Positions 44,561-53,511 of a stretch of DNA of 64,000 bases are shown here, in pieces; within the stretch, counting starts at the first letter, position 1; every line of letters begins with the position of its first letter. The DNA is from Candidatus Sumerlaeia bacterium (lineage in GTDB: Bacteria > Sumerlaeota > Sumerlaeia > SLMS01 > JAHLLQ01): NCBI GenBank assembly GCA_028284075.1, contig JANQSL010000065.1, positions 1 to 64,000 of the forward strand, read 5' to 3'. Under the pieces are notes generated by a model. The model was not told the origin of the DNA, made no database searches, and saw nothing but the letters and a program-made list of their open reading frames with translations. The translations under genes and the position numbers were made by a program.

Positions 44561-45349
44561 ATGAAGAAACTTGCACTCTTAACACTTGCACTTGGCGTTT
44601 CATCACTCGCCAGTGCACAACTCACCCTTCCGTTTACGGAGGACTTCGAATCCGGCAGCCCGAACGCTGCATGGGACACTAACACGCAAAGCAATTTCAA
44701 TAACGGTTGGGAACGCACCGGCAATTCAACTCTCTCCGCAGTCTCCAGTGACGTGGACTGGCGAGGCACCACTATCAACCCGCCTCCGAGCGGTGGCAGC
44801 TTCTTCGGCAAACTTGAGTTCGGAGCCACCGGCTTCGAAACAGTCTGGCGCATGCTCGGTGATGGCACAAATACGGACTACCAGGTCAGCGTCGATATAT
44901 ACGTTCCACTCATCAATGACGCCGACCAACCCGATGACTTCCTGTACCATGGCGTATATGCTTACCCGGTTGCACCCAGTGTGACCGGTGTTCGTGTCCA
45001 CAGTCATTTGAACGAGGCGGGTGGCAGTGTTCCCGCCCCTCGCTTCAGAGTCGAATCCACTGCTTTCAACCCTACACCTGCGGAGGGCTGGACAACCTGG
45101 GTTTTGAAGTTTGATCACACCAATCAAACAACCGAACTGGACGTGACGGGTGCTGTCAGCTTCAGCACCGGAGCACTCTCCACTCCCGATCTTCCCACAA
45201 CCGGCTCGGGTGTTGGTATCGGCATGTTCGTTGATGGCGACACGGTCGCCGCCGCCAACGGTATCAACGGGCCTCGTGATCTCTATTTCGACAACTTCGT
45301 CGTGACACCTCTGGGCAGCACGGATGTTGATGACTGGATGGTCTACTGA
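44561..45349 (+). CDS. Secreted protein of unknown function (262 aa) with C-terminal tail TDVDDWMVY
   Basis: ATG at 44561 with upstream purine-rich RBS; signal peptide MKKLALLTLALGVSSLASAQ; beta-rich concanavalin-like composition. Confidence 0.8.
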   Translation: MKKLALLTLALGVSSLASAQLTLPFTEDFESGSPNAAWDTNTQSNFNNGWERTGNSTLSAVSSDVDWRGTTINPPPSGGSFFGKLEFGATGFETVWRMLGDGTNTDYQVSVDIYVPLINDADQPDDFLYHGVYAYPVAPSVTGVRVHSHLNEAGGSVPAPRFRVESTAFNPTPAEGWTTWVLKFDHTNQTTELDVTGAVSFSTGALSTPDLPTTGSGVGIGMFVDGDTVAAANGINGPRDLYFDNFVVTPLGSTDVDDWMVY

Positions 45350-45381
45350 GAATCGTCAGATAGTTATAATAGAGAGAACAG

Positions 45382-45408
45382 GAGCTGTTGCGAGAACCGC
45401 AACAGCTC
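45382..45408 (+). terminator. Rho-independent terminator
   Basis: Perfect 11-bp stem gagctgttgcg/cgcaacagctc, loop agaac, followed by ttcgttttt. Confidence 0.85.
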
Positions 45409-45504
45409 TTCGTTTTTCACTCGATTCTTCCCAACGTTGACACCGTCACCCGAGGGCATCACCTCTCCAAAGCGGTTGGATGACAAGACAACATGGAGAT
45501 TGGT

Positions 45505-45579
45505 CAGACCGCGTTTTCCAGAATACCATCACAACTTCCCGGATCAAGTGCGAGAGTTCAAACCCTGCCATTCGCTCCA
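45505..45579 (+). pseudogene. Possible second decayed tRNA-Gly-like relic (3' two-thirds)
   Basis: 'ttcccgg' anticodon-loop-like, 'ttcaaac' T-loop-like and 'cattcgctcca' 3' end align in register with tRNA-Gly (ttcccaa / ttcgagc / cacccgctcca); the 5' third is not recognisable. Confidence 0.35.
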
Positions 45580-45601
45580 CTGAATTTCTTCAGATCACTT
45601 T

Positions 45602-46918
45602 TCAATCGACGAGGAAAGCGTCAAGATCCACGTTCAGAGTGCACGAACCGGTTTCGTTGTTGTTGGTATAGGTACCCGAAGCGCTGCCAAGAATGGCAGG
45701 AGTTCCATTGCAGCTGAAATTATTGAACGTGATGGAATAACCGGTGACGGACGAATCCGTTTCGATGCCATAGCTTGTATTGTCAGTGACCGTGTTGTCA
45801 AAAACCACAAGATTGGGCGCCTCAACATCCACAAGAATTCCCCGGTTGCAGTCGAGGATCGTGTTTCCTGTCACACTGATGTTCTCAAGGGGATCCCCCA
45901 CCACGTTGAAGAGGTCGATGCGTATGCCATAGTTCGTGCAATGCCGAATATCGTTGTCTTCCACAAAAACGTCGTCTGTTCCCTCAATAATTTCAATTCC
46001 ATCGAGACAGTTTCGAACGGTATTATTGTGAATCCAGTTATTGGGTCCCGATTTGTCGTGAGTGGAACCCGTATTGCCAACTCCAATGGCCGATCGGTCT
46101 CCGTCAGTAATCGTGTTGAAGCGAATCTCGTTGGAGTACTCGTCTTCCCCATGAAGATCGATGGCATCTTCCGTGTTCTGATCAAGGTTATTGAGCTCAA
46201 CCAGGTTGTGGTGTGTTGAAAACTGCAAGAGGATGCCATGACGGATCACGGGTCCGATGGTGCAACCAGTCACCCAGTTGTTGTCGGACCCTGACTGCTG
46301 TATGGTTACTCCATAGCCCTCTCCTCCGCTGAGCGCTGTTGCGTTACGAATCGTGCAATCCTCAATTTTTATATGCCGACCGGTCCGAACAATGATGCCT
46401 CGTTCGCGAAACGTGTCGATTGTCACATCGTGAATGTGTATCCGCTCGGTGAGAGGGCCGGAGTTTAGTCCGATCTCCATAACGAAGCGGGGAGCTTCGG
46501 AACCATCGCTGTCAAAGGTCAGATTCGAAATCGTGATGTCACTGCTGCCTGCGGGAACCATCAGGGATTCTTCGCCGGTAACCGAGAAGCCCGCCCGGAT
46601 GATTGCTCCGGACTCCGACTGCCCCCGGATCGAAACACCCGAAACGGGATCTATTCTGGTGCCGATGTGATAAACGCCATCGGGAAAATAAACCTCATCT
46701 CCCGAGCTGGCCGCCGCAATGGCGGCATTGATGGCAACAGCATCGTCATCACTGTCGTTGCCAGGTGTGGCGTTATAGGGTGCGGCGGTAACATCAATTG
46801 TCGACCCCGTCACGCCCGCAGGCAGCTGGAATGTCATACTGAGCCCCGCATCCGGCGGTGTTCCACCTGATGCCGCAAGAGGAAGGGCTAACAGAAAGCA
46901 GAGGGGGCGCATATACAT
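45602..46918 (-). CDS. Secreted right-handed parallel beta-helix protein
   Basis: Signal peptide MYMRPLCFLLALPLAASG; NosD/pectate-lyase-like repeats 'IEDCTIRNATAL', 'VTGCTIGPVIRHGILLQFSTHHNLVELNNLDQNTEDAIDLHGEDEYSNEIRFNTI', 'VTGNTILDCNRGILVD'. Confidence 0.9.
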   Translation of the reverse strand: MYMRPLCFLLALPLAASGGTPPDAGLSMTFQLPAGVTGSTIDVTAAPYNATPGNDSDDDAVAINAAIAAASSGDEVYFPDGVYHIGTRIDPVSGVSIRGQSESGAIIRAGFSVTGEESLMVPAGSSDITISNLTFDSDGSEAPRFVMEIGLNSGPLTERIHIHDVTIDTFRERGIIVRTGRHIKIEDCTIRNATALSGGEGYGVTIQQSGSDNNWVTGCTIGPVIRHGILLQFSTHHNLVELNNLDQNTEDAIDLHGEDEYSNEIRFNTITDGDRSAIGVGNTGSTHDKSGPNNWIHNNTVRNCLDGIEIIEGTDDVFVEDNDIRHCTNYGIRIDLFNVVGDPLENISVTGNTILDCNRGILVDVEAPNLVVFDNTVTDNTSYGIETDSSVTGYSITFNNFSCNGTPAILGSASGTYTNNNETGSCTLNVDLDAFLVD

Positions 46919-46924
46919 GGCAGA

Positions 46925-46938
46925 CTAACTCGAGTTAG
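46925..46938. promoter_or_regulatory. 14-bp perfect palindrome CTAACTCGAGTTAG just upstream of the beta-helix gene start
   Basis: Sequence is its own reverse complement; begins 7 bp upstream of the start codon. Confidence 0.4.
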
Positions 46939-46989
46939 ATTGATAATTGCGATATATTTCTCTTCCGTTCTCTCAAGGCAAGCGAATCT

Positions 46990-48516
46990 TTATCGCGATG
47001 GGACGGAAAGTTCGAACGGGGAGGCCGGCAAACCCGCACTGTTGCGAAGCGTCGTTTCAGGCCATGGCGCCCATGCATAGCGAACTGTCTGCGGCCGTGT
47101 GGATGCACTTAATGGAATGATTACCGTGCCACCATCGATCCTGCCCGTTACACTTTCACGGCGGCCATCTTCATGAACGAGAATGAATGCCGGCCCGGGG
47201 CTCTCTGCAGCCCTTAGACCTTCTCCCACATACCGAAATGCGATTTGCAGTTCATTCTCGTCCCACCACCGAACCTTTTCAGGCAAGGGACCGCTGTCGA
47301 CAAGGTTCTCTCCATAAACACGCGACAGAGCCAGCAATGCGAATCGGCGCGCAACTTCACGTTTGTCAGGCGGATGAATATCGTTGAAGGTGCCGGTATC
47401 GATGGACACAACCATCCCACTGTTGATCAACTTTTTTTCCAGCTGCCGTTGCACGTCTCGCATCTTCGGCCAGGACGAATTGTTGTAACCGGGCAGTTGC
47501 ACATAAAAGAAGGGCAAGTCCGGTCGGTCCCAACGGTCACGCCAGGATCCAATCATCGTTTCGAACAAGGGAGTGTACAGGTCAGGCGCCTGTGCATTGG
47601 ACTCACCCTGGTACCACAAAATACCGCGAATGGCGAAGGGCATCAGCGGCTCCATCATTTTCTCGTACAAATAACCGGGGCGAAACGGATGCTCAGGCAG
47701 AGGCGGAGGTTCTTCATTTCTTTGTTGAGCCGTCTCCGCCGCCTCGAGCCACGCGGAGAGATTCGAACGAGCGCGCTTTTCCACCGAGCTATTGGGGCTT
47801 CTCAGGTCTTTCCACATCTCAACGATCATACCGAGCTGAGGATGATCTGCCATGGTTTCACGAGGAGTCCATGCCTGCGCTGGTGACGCTCCAACGCCGT
47901 TTGAGATCAACCCAACGGGTACATCGAGATCCCGCTGCAAACGTTGAGCAAAAAAAAAGGCGACGGCACTGAACTCACGGATGGTTTCAGAGTTACAGGG
48001 AACCCACCCGATGGCCTGAGCATATTCATCCTCCGCCATGCGCCGAAGCTGCTCGCTCGTATACGAATCACGGCTCGACACCTTGTAGTCCATCATGAAC
48101 AGTCGGATATTAGGGAAGCTTGCGCGAGCGGCGATGCCATGACCCTCGACGTGTTCACGGATTTTGAAGCGCATGTTGGACTGCCCGGAACAGAGCCATA
48201 CTTCACCGATCAACACATCGTCGAGTACCACCTCGGCTTCGTCACTGCTGACCGTCATCGTGTGCGGACCACCGGCTTCGAATGACGGGAGTATCATGCT
48301 CCACTCACCGTCTGAACCCGCGGTTACTGATGATGAAACGCCTGCGAATTCAACCCGCACCTCCACGTCAGGCGCGGCTTTTCCCCACACGGGAATCTCC
48401 ATATCCCGCTGAAGCACCATATGATCGGTGAAGACAATCGGCATCTCCAGAGTGTCGGCCGCCACGGTGGTAAAGAGCAAAACCGGAAGAACTGACAGAA
48501 GTTTCATCGTCGTCAT
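46990..48516 (-). CDS. Sialate O-acetylesterase-like (SASA/SGNH) carbohydrate esterase
   Basis: 'FTDHMVLQRDMEIPVWGKAAP', 'VWLCSGQSNMRFKI', 'GVGASPAQAWTPRE', 'GILWYQGESNAQAPDLYTPLFETMIGSWRDRW'; signal peptide from the start at 48516. Confidence 0.93.
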   Translation of the reverse strand: MTTMKLLSVLPVLLFTTVAADTLEMPIVFTDHMVLQRDMEIPVWGKAAPDVEVRVEFAGVSSSVTAGSDGEWSMILPSFEAGGPHTMTVSSDEAEVVLDDVLIGEVWLCSGQSNMRFKIREHVEGHGIAARASFPNIRLFMMDYKVSSRDSYTSEQLRRMAEDEYAQAIGWVPCNSETIREFSAVAFFFAQRLQRDLDVPVGLISNGVGASPAQAWTPRETMADHPQLGMIVEMWKDLRSPNSSVEKRARSNLSAWLEAAETAQQRNEEPPPLPEHPFRPGYLYEKMMEPLMPFAIRGILWYQGESNAQAPDLYTPLFETMIGSWRDRWDRPDLPFFYVQLPGYNNSSWPKMRDVQRQLEKKLINSGMVVSIDTGTFNDIHPPDKREVARRFALLALSRVYGENLVDSGPLPEKVRWWDENELQIAFRYVGEGLRAAESPGPAFILVHEDGRRESVTGRIDGGTVIIPLSASTRPQTVRYAWAPWPETTLRNSAGLPASPFELSVPSR

Positions 48517-48541
48517 ATATTCTCCTTCAGTGAATGAACTA

Positions 48542-50827
48542 TCAATGGAGTATCCAGCCGGACGACGGCTCACCAAGTTGTTGAAACGGACTGAAAAGCT
48601 GAATCTCCGTTATACTGTTCCACTGATTGACTGAATTTCCATGTCCCACAAGTTGTACGAATCTTGCCGGACCTCCAACAAAGTAGTTTGGCTCCGGATC
48701 AAGCGATACGCCGCCGCTTTCCGCTGTCAGCGCAGTTCTCCACACGGACCCGTCATTGGAAAGCCTCACCGTGTAGCGGCTGGAACGCTGATCCCCCTGA
48801 TACCAGGCAAGGTCGATGCGATTGACGGGCACAATTCCTCCCAAATCCAGGGTAATGGCCTCGCCGTCTCCTTCGGCCGACCACCGCGTGTCGGGGTCAT
48901 CATCAAGTACGTTATCGGCGACGTTCGGCTCCTGCGCGCTCGTTGCAGTCACGCCACTCACGACATGCTGCGCCTGCGGAAGATGACCAACAAAGAAAAC
49001 ATGCGATGGAACTGGAAAAGAAAGTCCACCGACGGCCTTAAGCATACCCGTGAGCTCATAGGTCCCGAAGGGTACGCCATTCCAGATATAAGAAAACGGT
49101 ACGTTGCCTGTTGTTCCGACTTCACCATTCTGGTTACTGAAAACAACGGATTCGAGAGCGCCCTCAACAGAAGATGAAAGCTCCAGTTCGATTGGAATAT
49201 CCGAACCGGGCTCGAAGACGCCGTTGCGGACGGGAGACTGAAACCGGCCGGACAATCCTCCTCGAATCACGTCCCACTGAGCCTTTGCCTCCGGAATCCA
49301 TTCCGGCTCGCTGCCAAGGCGTAAAGACAGCTGAGCCTCAAAGAGCGACTCTGGAACGACGGGCGTTCCATAAGACTCCAGAAGACCAAGATGATCCTCA
49401 TTGAAAGTTGTTCCGTTCCCGTGAAATCCGATAATGATGGGATTCAGATAGCGGTCTCGGGAGTTGGGATTGCTTCGCCAGAAATCGTAGTTGGAAACGG
49501 GCGTATTCGTATTGTTGAAATTCCACAGCGTAAAATCGCGAAGATGGTTAGGCATGCCAACCAACGGACCACCACTGCGGCCATATCGCAGCCCCCCGGT
49601 GACACAGTCCATAAGCGTGGCATGGGGCGTTCCTGAATGCGAATCCCAGGACGAATCGTTGTTATACTCGTATCGCCAGTAAACCGTCGATGCGCTTTGA
49701 TATCCCATTCCGGGGCCATGCCAGTGAGAGGCCAGGTCACAGCTGAGGCCAACCAGAACGCCGGTCCCACGACGAGTGTGAATGGAATGGTGTCCTGGAT
49801 TTCCCTCCAGAATCGTATGCAGGATGGTAAAATCAGAACAACTGTCCATGTAGATGCCGTAGTTCCAATCGGTAAACCGGCAACGTCTAATCCATCCATT
49901 CACGACACGGTCGAGCCTCAGTGCACTCCAGCCTCCATCGTCGAGAGCGCTGCGGTGATGCACAAAATCACCTTTCCAGTTTCCAACAAACGCGATATCC
50001 TCGAATCCGACTTCCTCGATAAATGCATATTCTCGAATTTGCCAGTCGAGACTTGAGTCGATTTCAACGTGAATCGGTTCGAAAAACGTGACTGTATTTC
50101 CGTCGACTGATTCGACCTTGTGTCGTTCGCGAACCTGAATGCCGTCATTAAAGAGACGCTCCCAGGAGGCGTCGGCAGTGTAGGGCGTCAGAAAGGACGG
50201 CGTTGCATTCGGATCGGAGAGATAAAGCGTGACCCAATCATCCGGCTCAATGGATATCGCGCTTTCAACCGTTACCGATCGTGTCTCGCGTTGTGAATCA
50301 TCCGTAATCGTGGTAATCGACGGCTCTGACGTATTGAGAGGAAGGACTCGCAGAACAAACGGTGTGGATGACAAACTGTCGGGGTTGGATGGCTCGAAAT
50401 TCTTTTCCATAAAAAGCTCGGTTCCACCAGGAAACATTCCACTGCCGCGAAAAACAATGTTTCCGTTGCGAATCAGAATGGTGGATCCCACATCAGACAA
50501 TGTGTTAAGATGGAATCGGCCGGGTGGAAAAAAAACAACTCCTGAGCCATTCGATTCAGCGGCATCGATGGCGGCCTCAATGGCGATGCGGTCTGACAAA
50601 CCATCGTTGGCAACTGCACCGTAGTCCGTCACGTCAAACACTGTATGCCCGACATCGGGAATCGACACTTCACTTTTTCGATACCCGGCATGGGAGAAAT
50701 CCGAGAGAAGTGGCTCCGTGCCACCGGCTCGCGCCTCAACGAAATCCTCCCACGCAGGAGTTTGCGCAATCACTCCATTTGCCAGGAGCAGTGCTGACAT
50801 ACAGGTCACCCAACGCAAACTCAGCAT
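48542..50827 (-). CDS. Secreted pectate-lyase-3/beta-helix protein (DUF4955-like region) with F5/8-type (discoidin) C-terminal domain
   Basis: Signal peptide MLSLRWVTCMSALLLANGVIAQ; 'DYGAVANDGLSDRIAIEAAIDAAESNGSGVVFFPPGRFHL'; C-terminal 'NVADNVLDDDPDTRWSAEGDGEAITLDLGGIVPVNRIDLAWYQGDQRSSRYTVRLSNDG'. Confidence 0.88.
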   Translation of the reverse strand: MLSLRWVTCMSALLLANGVIAQTPAWEDFVEARAGGTEPLLSDFSHAGYRKSEVSIPDVGHTVFDVTDYGAVANDGLSDRIAIEAAIDAAESNGSGVVFFPPGRFHLNTLSDVGSTILIRNGNIVFRGSGMFPGGTELFMEKNFEPSNPDSLSSTPFVLRVLPLNTSEPSITTITDDSQRETRSVTVESAISIEPDDWVTLYLSDPNATPSFLTPYTADASWERLFNDGIQVRERHKVESVDGNTVTFFEPIHVEIDSSLDWQIREYAFIEEVGFEDIAFVGNWKGDFVHHRSALDDGGWSALRLDRVVNGWIRRCRFTDWNYGIYMDSCSDFTILHTILEGNPGHHSIHTRRGTGVLVGLSCDLASHWHGPGMGYQSASTVYWRYEYNNDSSWDSHSGTPHATLMDCVTGGLRYGRSGGPLVGMPNHLRDFTLWNFNNTNTPVSNYDFWRSNPNSRDRYLNPIIIGFHGNGTTFNEDHLGLLESYGTPVVPESLFEAQLSLRLGSEPEWIPEAKAQWDVIRGGLSGRFQSPVRNGVFEPGSDIPIELELSSSVEGALESVVFSNQNGEVGTTGNVPFSYIWNGVPFGTYELTGMLKAVGGLSFPVPSHVFFVGHLPQAQHVVSGVTATSAQEPNVADNVLDDDPDTRWSAEGDGEAITLDLGGIVPVNRIDLAWYQGDQRSSRYTVRLSNDGSVWRTALTAESGGVSLDPEPNYFVGGPARFVQLVGHGNSVNQWNSITEIQLFSPFQQLGEPSSGWILH

Positions 50828-50831
50828 TCTC

Positions 50832-51731
50832 CTACCTCCTCTTCCATGGTGGTCTGTCCGGAAGCCCCCCGAGAAATTCGGAAACAAGGGTGTCTTCGTA
50901 TGCCCCTCTGTATGTTCCTTTCCTGAATCGTGGAAGCACTTCCTGGTGAAACAGTTCCCAGCAGTCGTCCTCGGCGTCCGGACAAATCGGATAAAAAGCG
51001 AGACCATTGATGCGGGCCGCCTTCAAATCGCCAGGTGCATCACCGATCATCAGGATTTTGTCTCCCTCATAGTGCGGCTTTGCTGTCACGGCCAGAATCT
51101 CGTCCTTCTTTCCCATTTCCTGGCCCGCGATCATCCTGACATGTGAGGCAATGTTGTGCTCCGCCCATTCACGTTCAAGAGCCTCGCAGGGAGTGGCACT
51201 CACAACCACAATGTCGGCAAACTCACCTGCAGAATCAAGCGACGGCCGAAGGTTGGGAAAAGGTGGCACACCAGTCACGATATCCGCAACAAACGCATTC
51301 ACTGCAAGGCTCCAGTCCATGACACGTTGCAGTTCGATGCGAGCGGATTCACTTGCAGCACCCTTGATCGCTTTCTCGAGCGAGGGGTTGCCGGGCTTCG
51401 GCTCGCTCCCGATCCATGCACGAAAGTGGGGAAGATCCGGAATCCTCGCACCGCGCTTTGCGACCTCGGGCCGCTCAGCGAGCAACTCAAGGGATTTGAT
51501 AATGGCGGGAAATCGGTTCATCCCGCGCCATTGAGAGTAAAGGTTCACAAACTCCCACGATTGACGAGCGTACTTGGCAACGGGTTGAAGTCCAAAGTAC
51601 TTAATGAAATTTGGCGCAAAGCACTCCTTGTGCTTGATCTCCATACTGTCAAAAGCACAGCCGTCGGAATCGATTCCAATATAGAATTCCTGCTTGGCAT
51701 TAAAGGATTCCAGCGCTGGATGTACAGACAT
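50832..51731 (-). CDS. HAD-superfamily hydrolase
   Basis: 'FYIGIDSDGCAFDSM' motif I; 'VVVSATPCEALE' motif II; 'ILMIGDAPGDLKAA' motif IV. Confidence 0.85.
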   Translation of the reverse strand: MSVHPALESFNAKQEFYIGIDSDGCAFDSMEIKHKECFAPNFIKYFGLQPVAKYARQSWEFVNLYSQWRGMNRFPAIIKSLELLAERPEVAKRGARIPDLPHFRAWIGSEPKPGNPSLEKAIKGAASESARIELQRVMDWSLAVNAFVADIVTGVPPFPNLRPSLDSAGEFADIVVVSATPCEALEREWAEHNIASHVRMIAGQEMGKKDEILAVTAKPHYEGDKILMIGDAPGDLKAARINGLAFYPICPDAEDDCWELFHQEVLPRFRKGTYRGAYEDTLVSEFLGGLPDRPPWKRR

Positions 51732-51753
51732 TCAAAAAGACTCCCGTCAAAAA

Positions 51754-52401
51754 TCAAACCTGGTGGCGGGTGTGCTGCACAATGGCAACAGCTTCCCGGG
51801 CAAGCGCTTCGATTGTCCTCCAGTCCTTTGCCTCAACGAGAGACGGAGCAACCATCCAGCTTCCTCCCACAGCCGTGACTGCCGGTTCCTCAAGATATCG
51901 TGCAAGGTTCTCCGCAGTAATGCCGCCCGTCGGAATGAACTGAAGCCCGCGGTGACGATAGGGTGCGTACATTGCCTTGAGCATCCCAACCCCTCCGAGT
52001 GGCTCCGCCGGAAAGAACTTCAGAGTTGTGCAATCAGCCTGAAGAGCGGCTTCGACATCGCTGGGTGTGGCAACACCGGGAAGAAACGGAAGCCCGACTT
52101 CCTTTGCTCTTTCAATAATGACGGAATTCAAACCAGGAGCCACCGCGAAACTGGCCCCCGCTTCCTTCGCGGTTTGAACGTCCTTCGGTGTTGTAACGGT
52201 TCCGGCGCCGACAAGGAACTCCGGAAATTCTGAGGCTGCCAGCTCCAGTGCATCCTTTGCGGCATCCGTACGGAGTGTGATTTCGGCACAGGGAAGTTCA
52301 GCCCGCAGCAACGCCTCACAGAGCGGGACGACATCATGGGAGCGACCAATGGCCACGACGGGAATGATACGGATCGCCGCGAGGCGTTCATCGACATTCA
52401 T
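51754..52401 (-). CDS. eda: KHG/KDPG (2-keto-3-deoxy-6-phosphogluconate) aldolase
   Basis: 'CAEITLRTDAAKDAL', 'VGAGTVTTPKDVQTAKEAGASFAVAPGLN', 'PFLPGVATPSDVEAAL', 'LKFFPAE', 'FIPTGGITAENLARYL'. Confidence 0.94.
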   Translation of the reverse strand: MNVDERLAAIRIIPVVAIGRSHDVVPLCEALLRAELPCAEITLRTDAAKDALELAASEFPEFLVGAGTVTTPKDVQTAKEAGASFAVAPGLNSVIIERAKEVGLPFLPGVATPSDVEAALQADCTTLKFFPAEPLGGVGMLKAMYAPYRHRGLQFIPTGGITAENLARYLEEPAVTAVGGSWMVAPSLVEAKDWRTIEALAREAVAIVQHTRHQV

Positions 52402-52404
52402 GAA

Positions 52405-53496
52405 CTAACGAACCACACGGGCAGAACCGCCTTTGACAAGGTTCTGCACTTCCGGGAATGTCGCCATTGACGTGTCTCCTGGTGTTGTCATGGCAAGGGC
52501 TCCGTGGGCCGCGCCATATTCCACGGCTTCGGCAGGCGATTTACCACTCAGAAAACCATAAAGAAGACCGGAAGCAAAGCTGTCGCCGCCCCCGACTCGA
52601 TCGAAAACCTCCAATTCAGGACGCTTTGTAGCCTCGTGGAATTCGCCATTGGCATACAGAATCGCCCCCCAGTCATTGCGAGTAGCGGTAATGGCTCCAC
52701 GAAGAGTCGTGGCGACAGCCTGGAAGTGCGGATAGTCCTTAACGACGCGTTGAATCATCTTCTTGAACTTTACAGGATCCAGCTTTGTGAGGTTTTCATC
52801 AATACCCTCGATTTCAAAGCCGAGGCACGCGCTGAAATCTTCCTCATTTCCGATCATGATATCCACAAAGGGAGCAATCGTGCGATTGATTTCCTGCGCT
52901 TTCTCCTGCCCGCCACGAGCTTTCCAGAGTGAGGGTCGGTAATTCAAGTCATAGGAGACAAGAGTACCCGCCTCTCGTGCGGCCTGCATTGCCTCCATGG
53001 CCACATCGGGAGCGGATTCCGACAACGCACAGAAAATCCCGCCACAGTGCAACACACGAACCCCTTCGTCCTGGAAGATGCGACGAAAGTCGATGTCTCC
53101 GGGTTTCAGACGCGAGCAGGCGGAATGAGCACGATCCGAGCACCCCCGCGCACCCCGTACACCAAATCCACGTTCAGTGAAGTTGAGAGGGTTGCGCGCA
53201 TCATGCCCGACACCATCGAAGGGCAGCCAGTAGATATGCGACAGGTCCACTCCTCCTCGCAGCATCAGGTCTTCCAGCAATCGGCCCACCTCGTTGTCCA
53301 CAAGCGCTGTAACAACCGCGGTTCTCATTTCAAAACAGCGCCGCAGTCCTCGCGCAACATTATACTCTCCCCCACCTTCCCAGACGTCAAAGTTCCGTGC
53401 CGTCCTGACACGATGATCCCCTGGGTCGAGGCGCAGCATGACTTCGCCAAGAGAAACCAGATCCCATTTACATTCAGATGCCGGACGCAGTTTCAT
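52405..53496 (-). CDS. kdgK: PfkB-family sugar kinase, probable 2-keto-3-deoxygluconate kinase
   Basis: 'LVSLGEVMLRLDPGDHR', 'EGGGEYNVARGLRRCF', 'DRVGGGDSFASGLLYGF'; adjacent to eda. Confidence 0.88.
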   Translation of the reverse strand: MKLRPASECKWDLVSLGEVMLRLDPGDHRVRTARNFDVWEGGGEYNVARGLRRCFEMRTAVVTALVDNEVGRLLEDLMLRGGVDLSHIYWLPFDGVGHDARNPLNFTERGFGVRGARGCSDRAHSACSRLKPGDIDFRRIFQDEGVRVLHCGGIFCALSESAPDVAMEAMQAAREAGTLVSYDLNYRPSLWKARGGQEKAQEINRTIAPFVDIMIGNEEDFSACLGFEIEGIDENLTKLDPVKFKKMIQRVVKDYPHFQAVATTLRGAITATRNDWGAILYANGEFHEATKRPELEVFDRVGGGDSFASGLLYGFLSGKSPAEAVEYGAAHGALAMTTPGDTSMATFPEVQNLVKGGSARVVR

Positions 53497-53511
53497 GCGG
53501 AATTCCTCCAC

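Noticed and set aside
45480-45717. 63-aa and 74-aa + strand ORFs
   Set aside because: Overlap the possible tRNA relic and the end of the beta-helix gene; no RBS and no recognisable motif.
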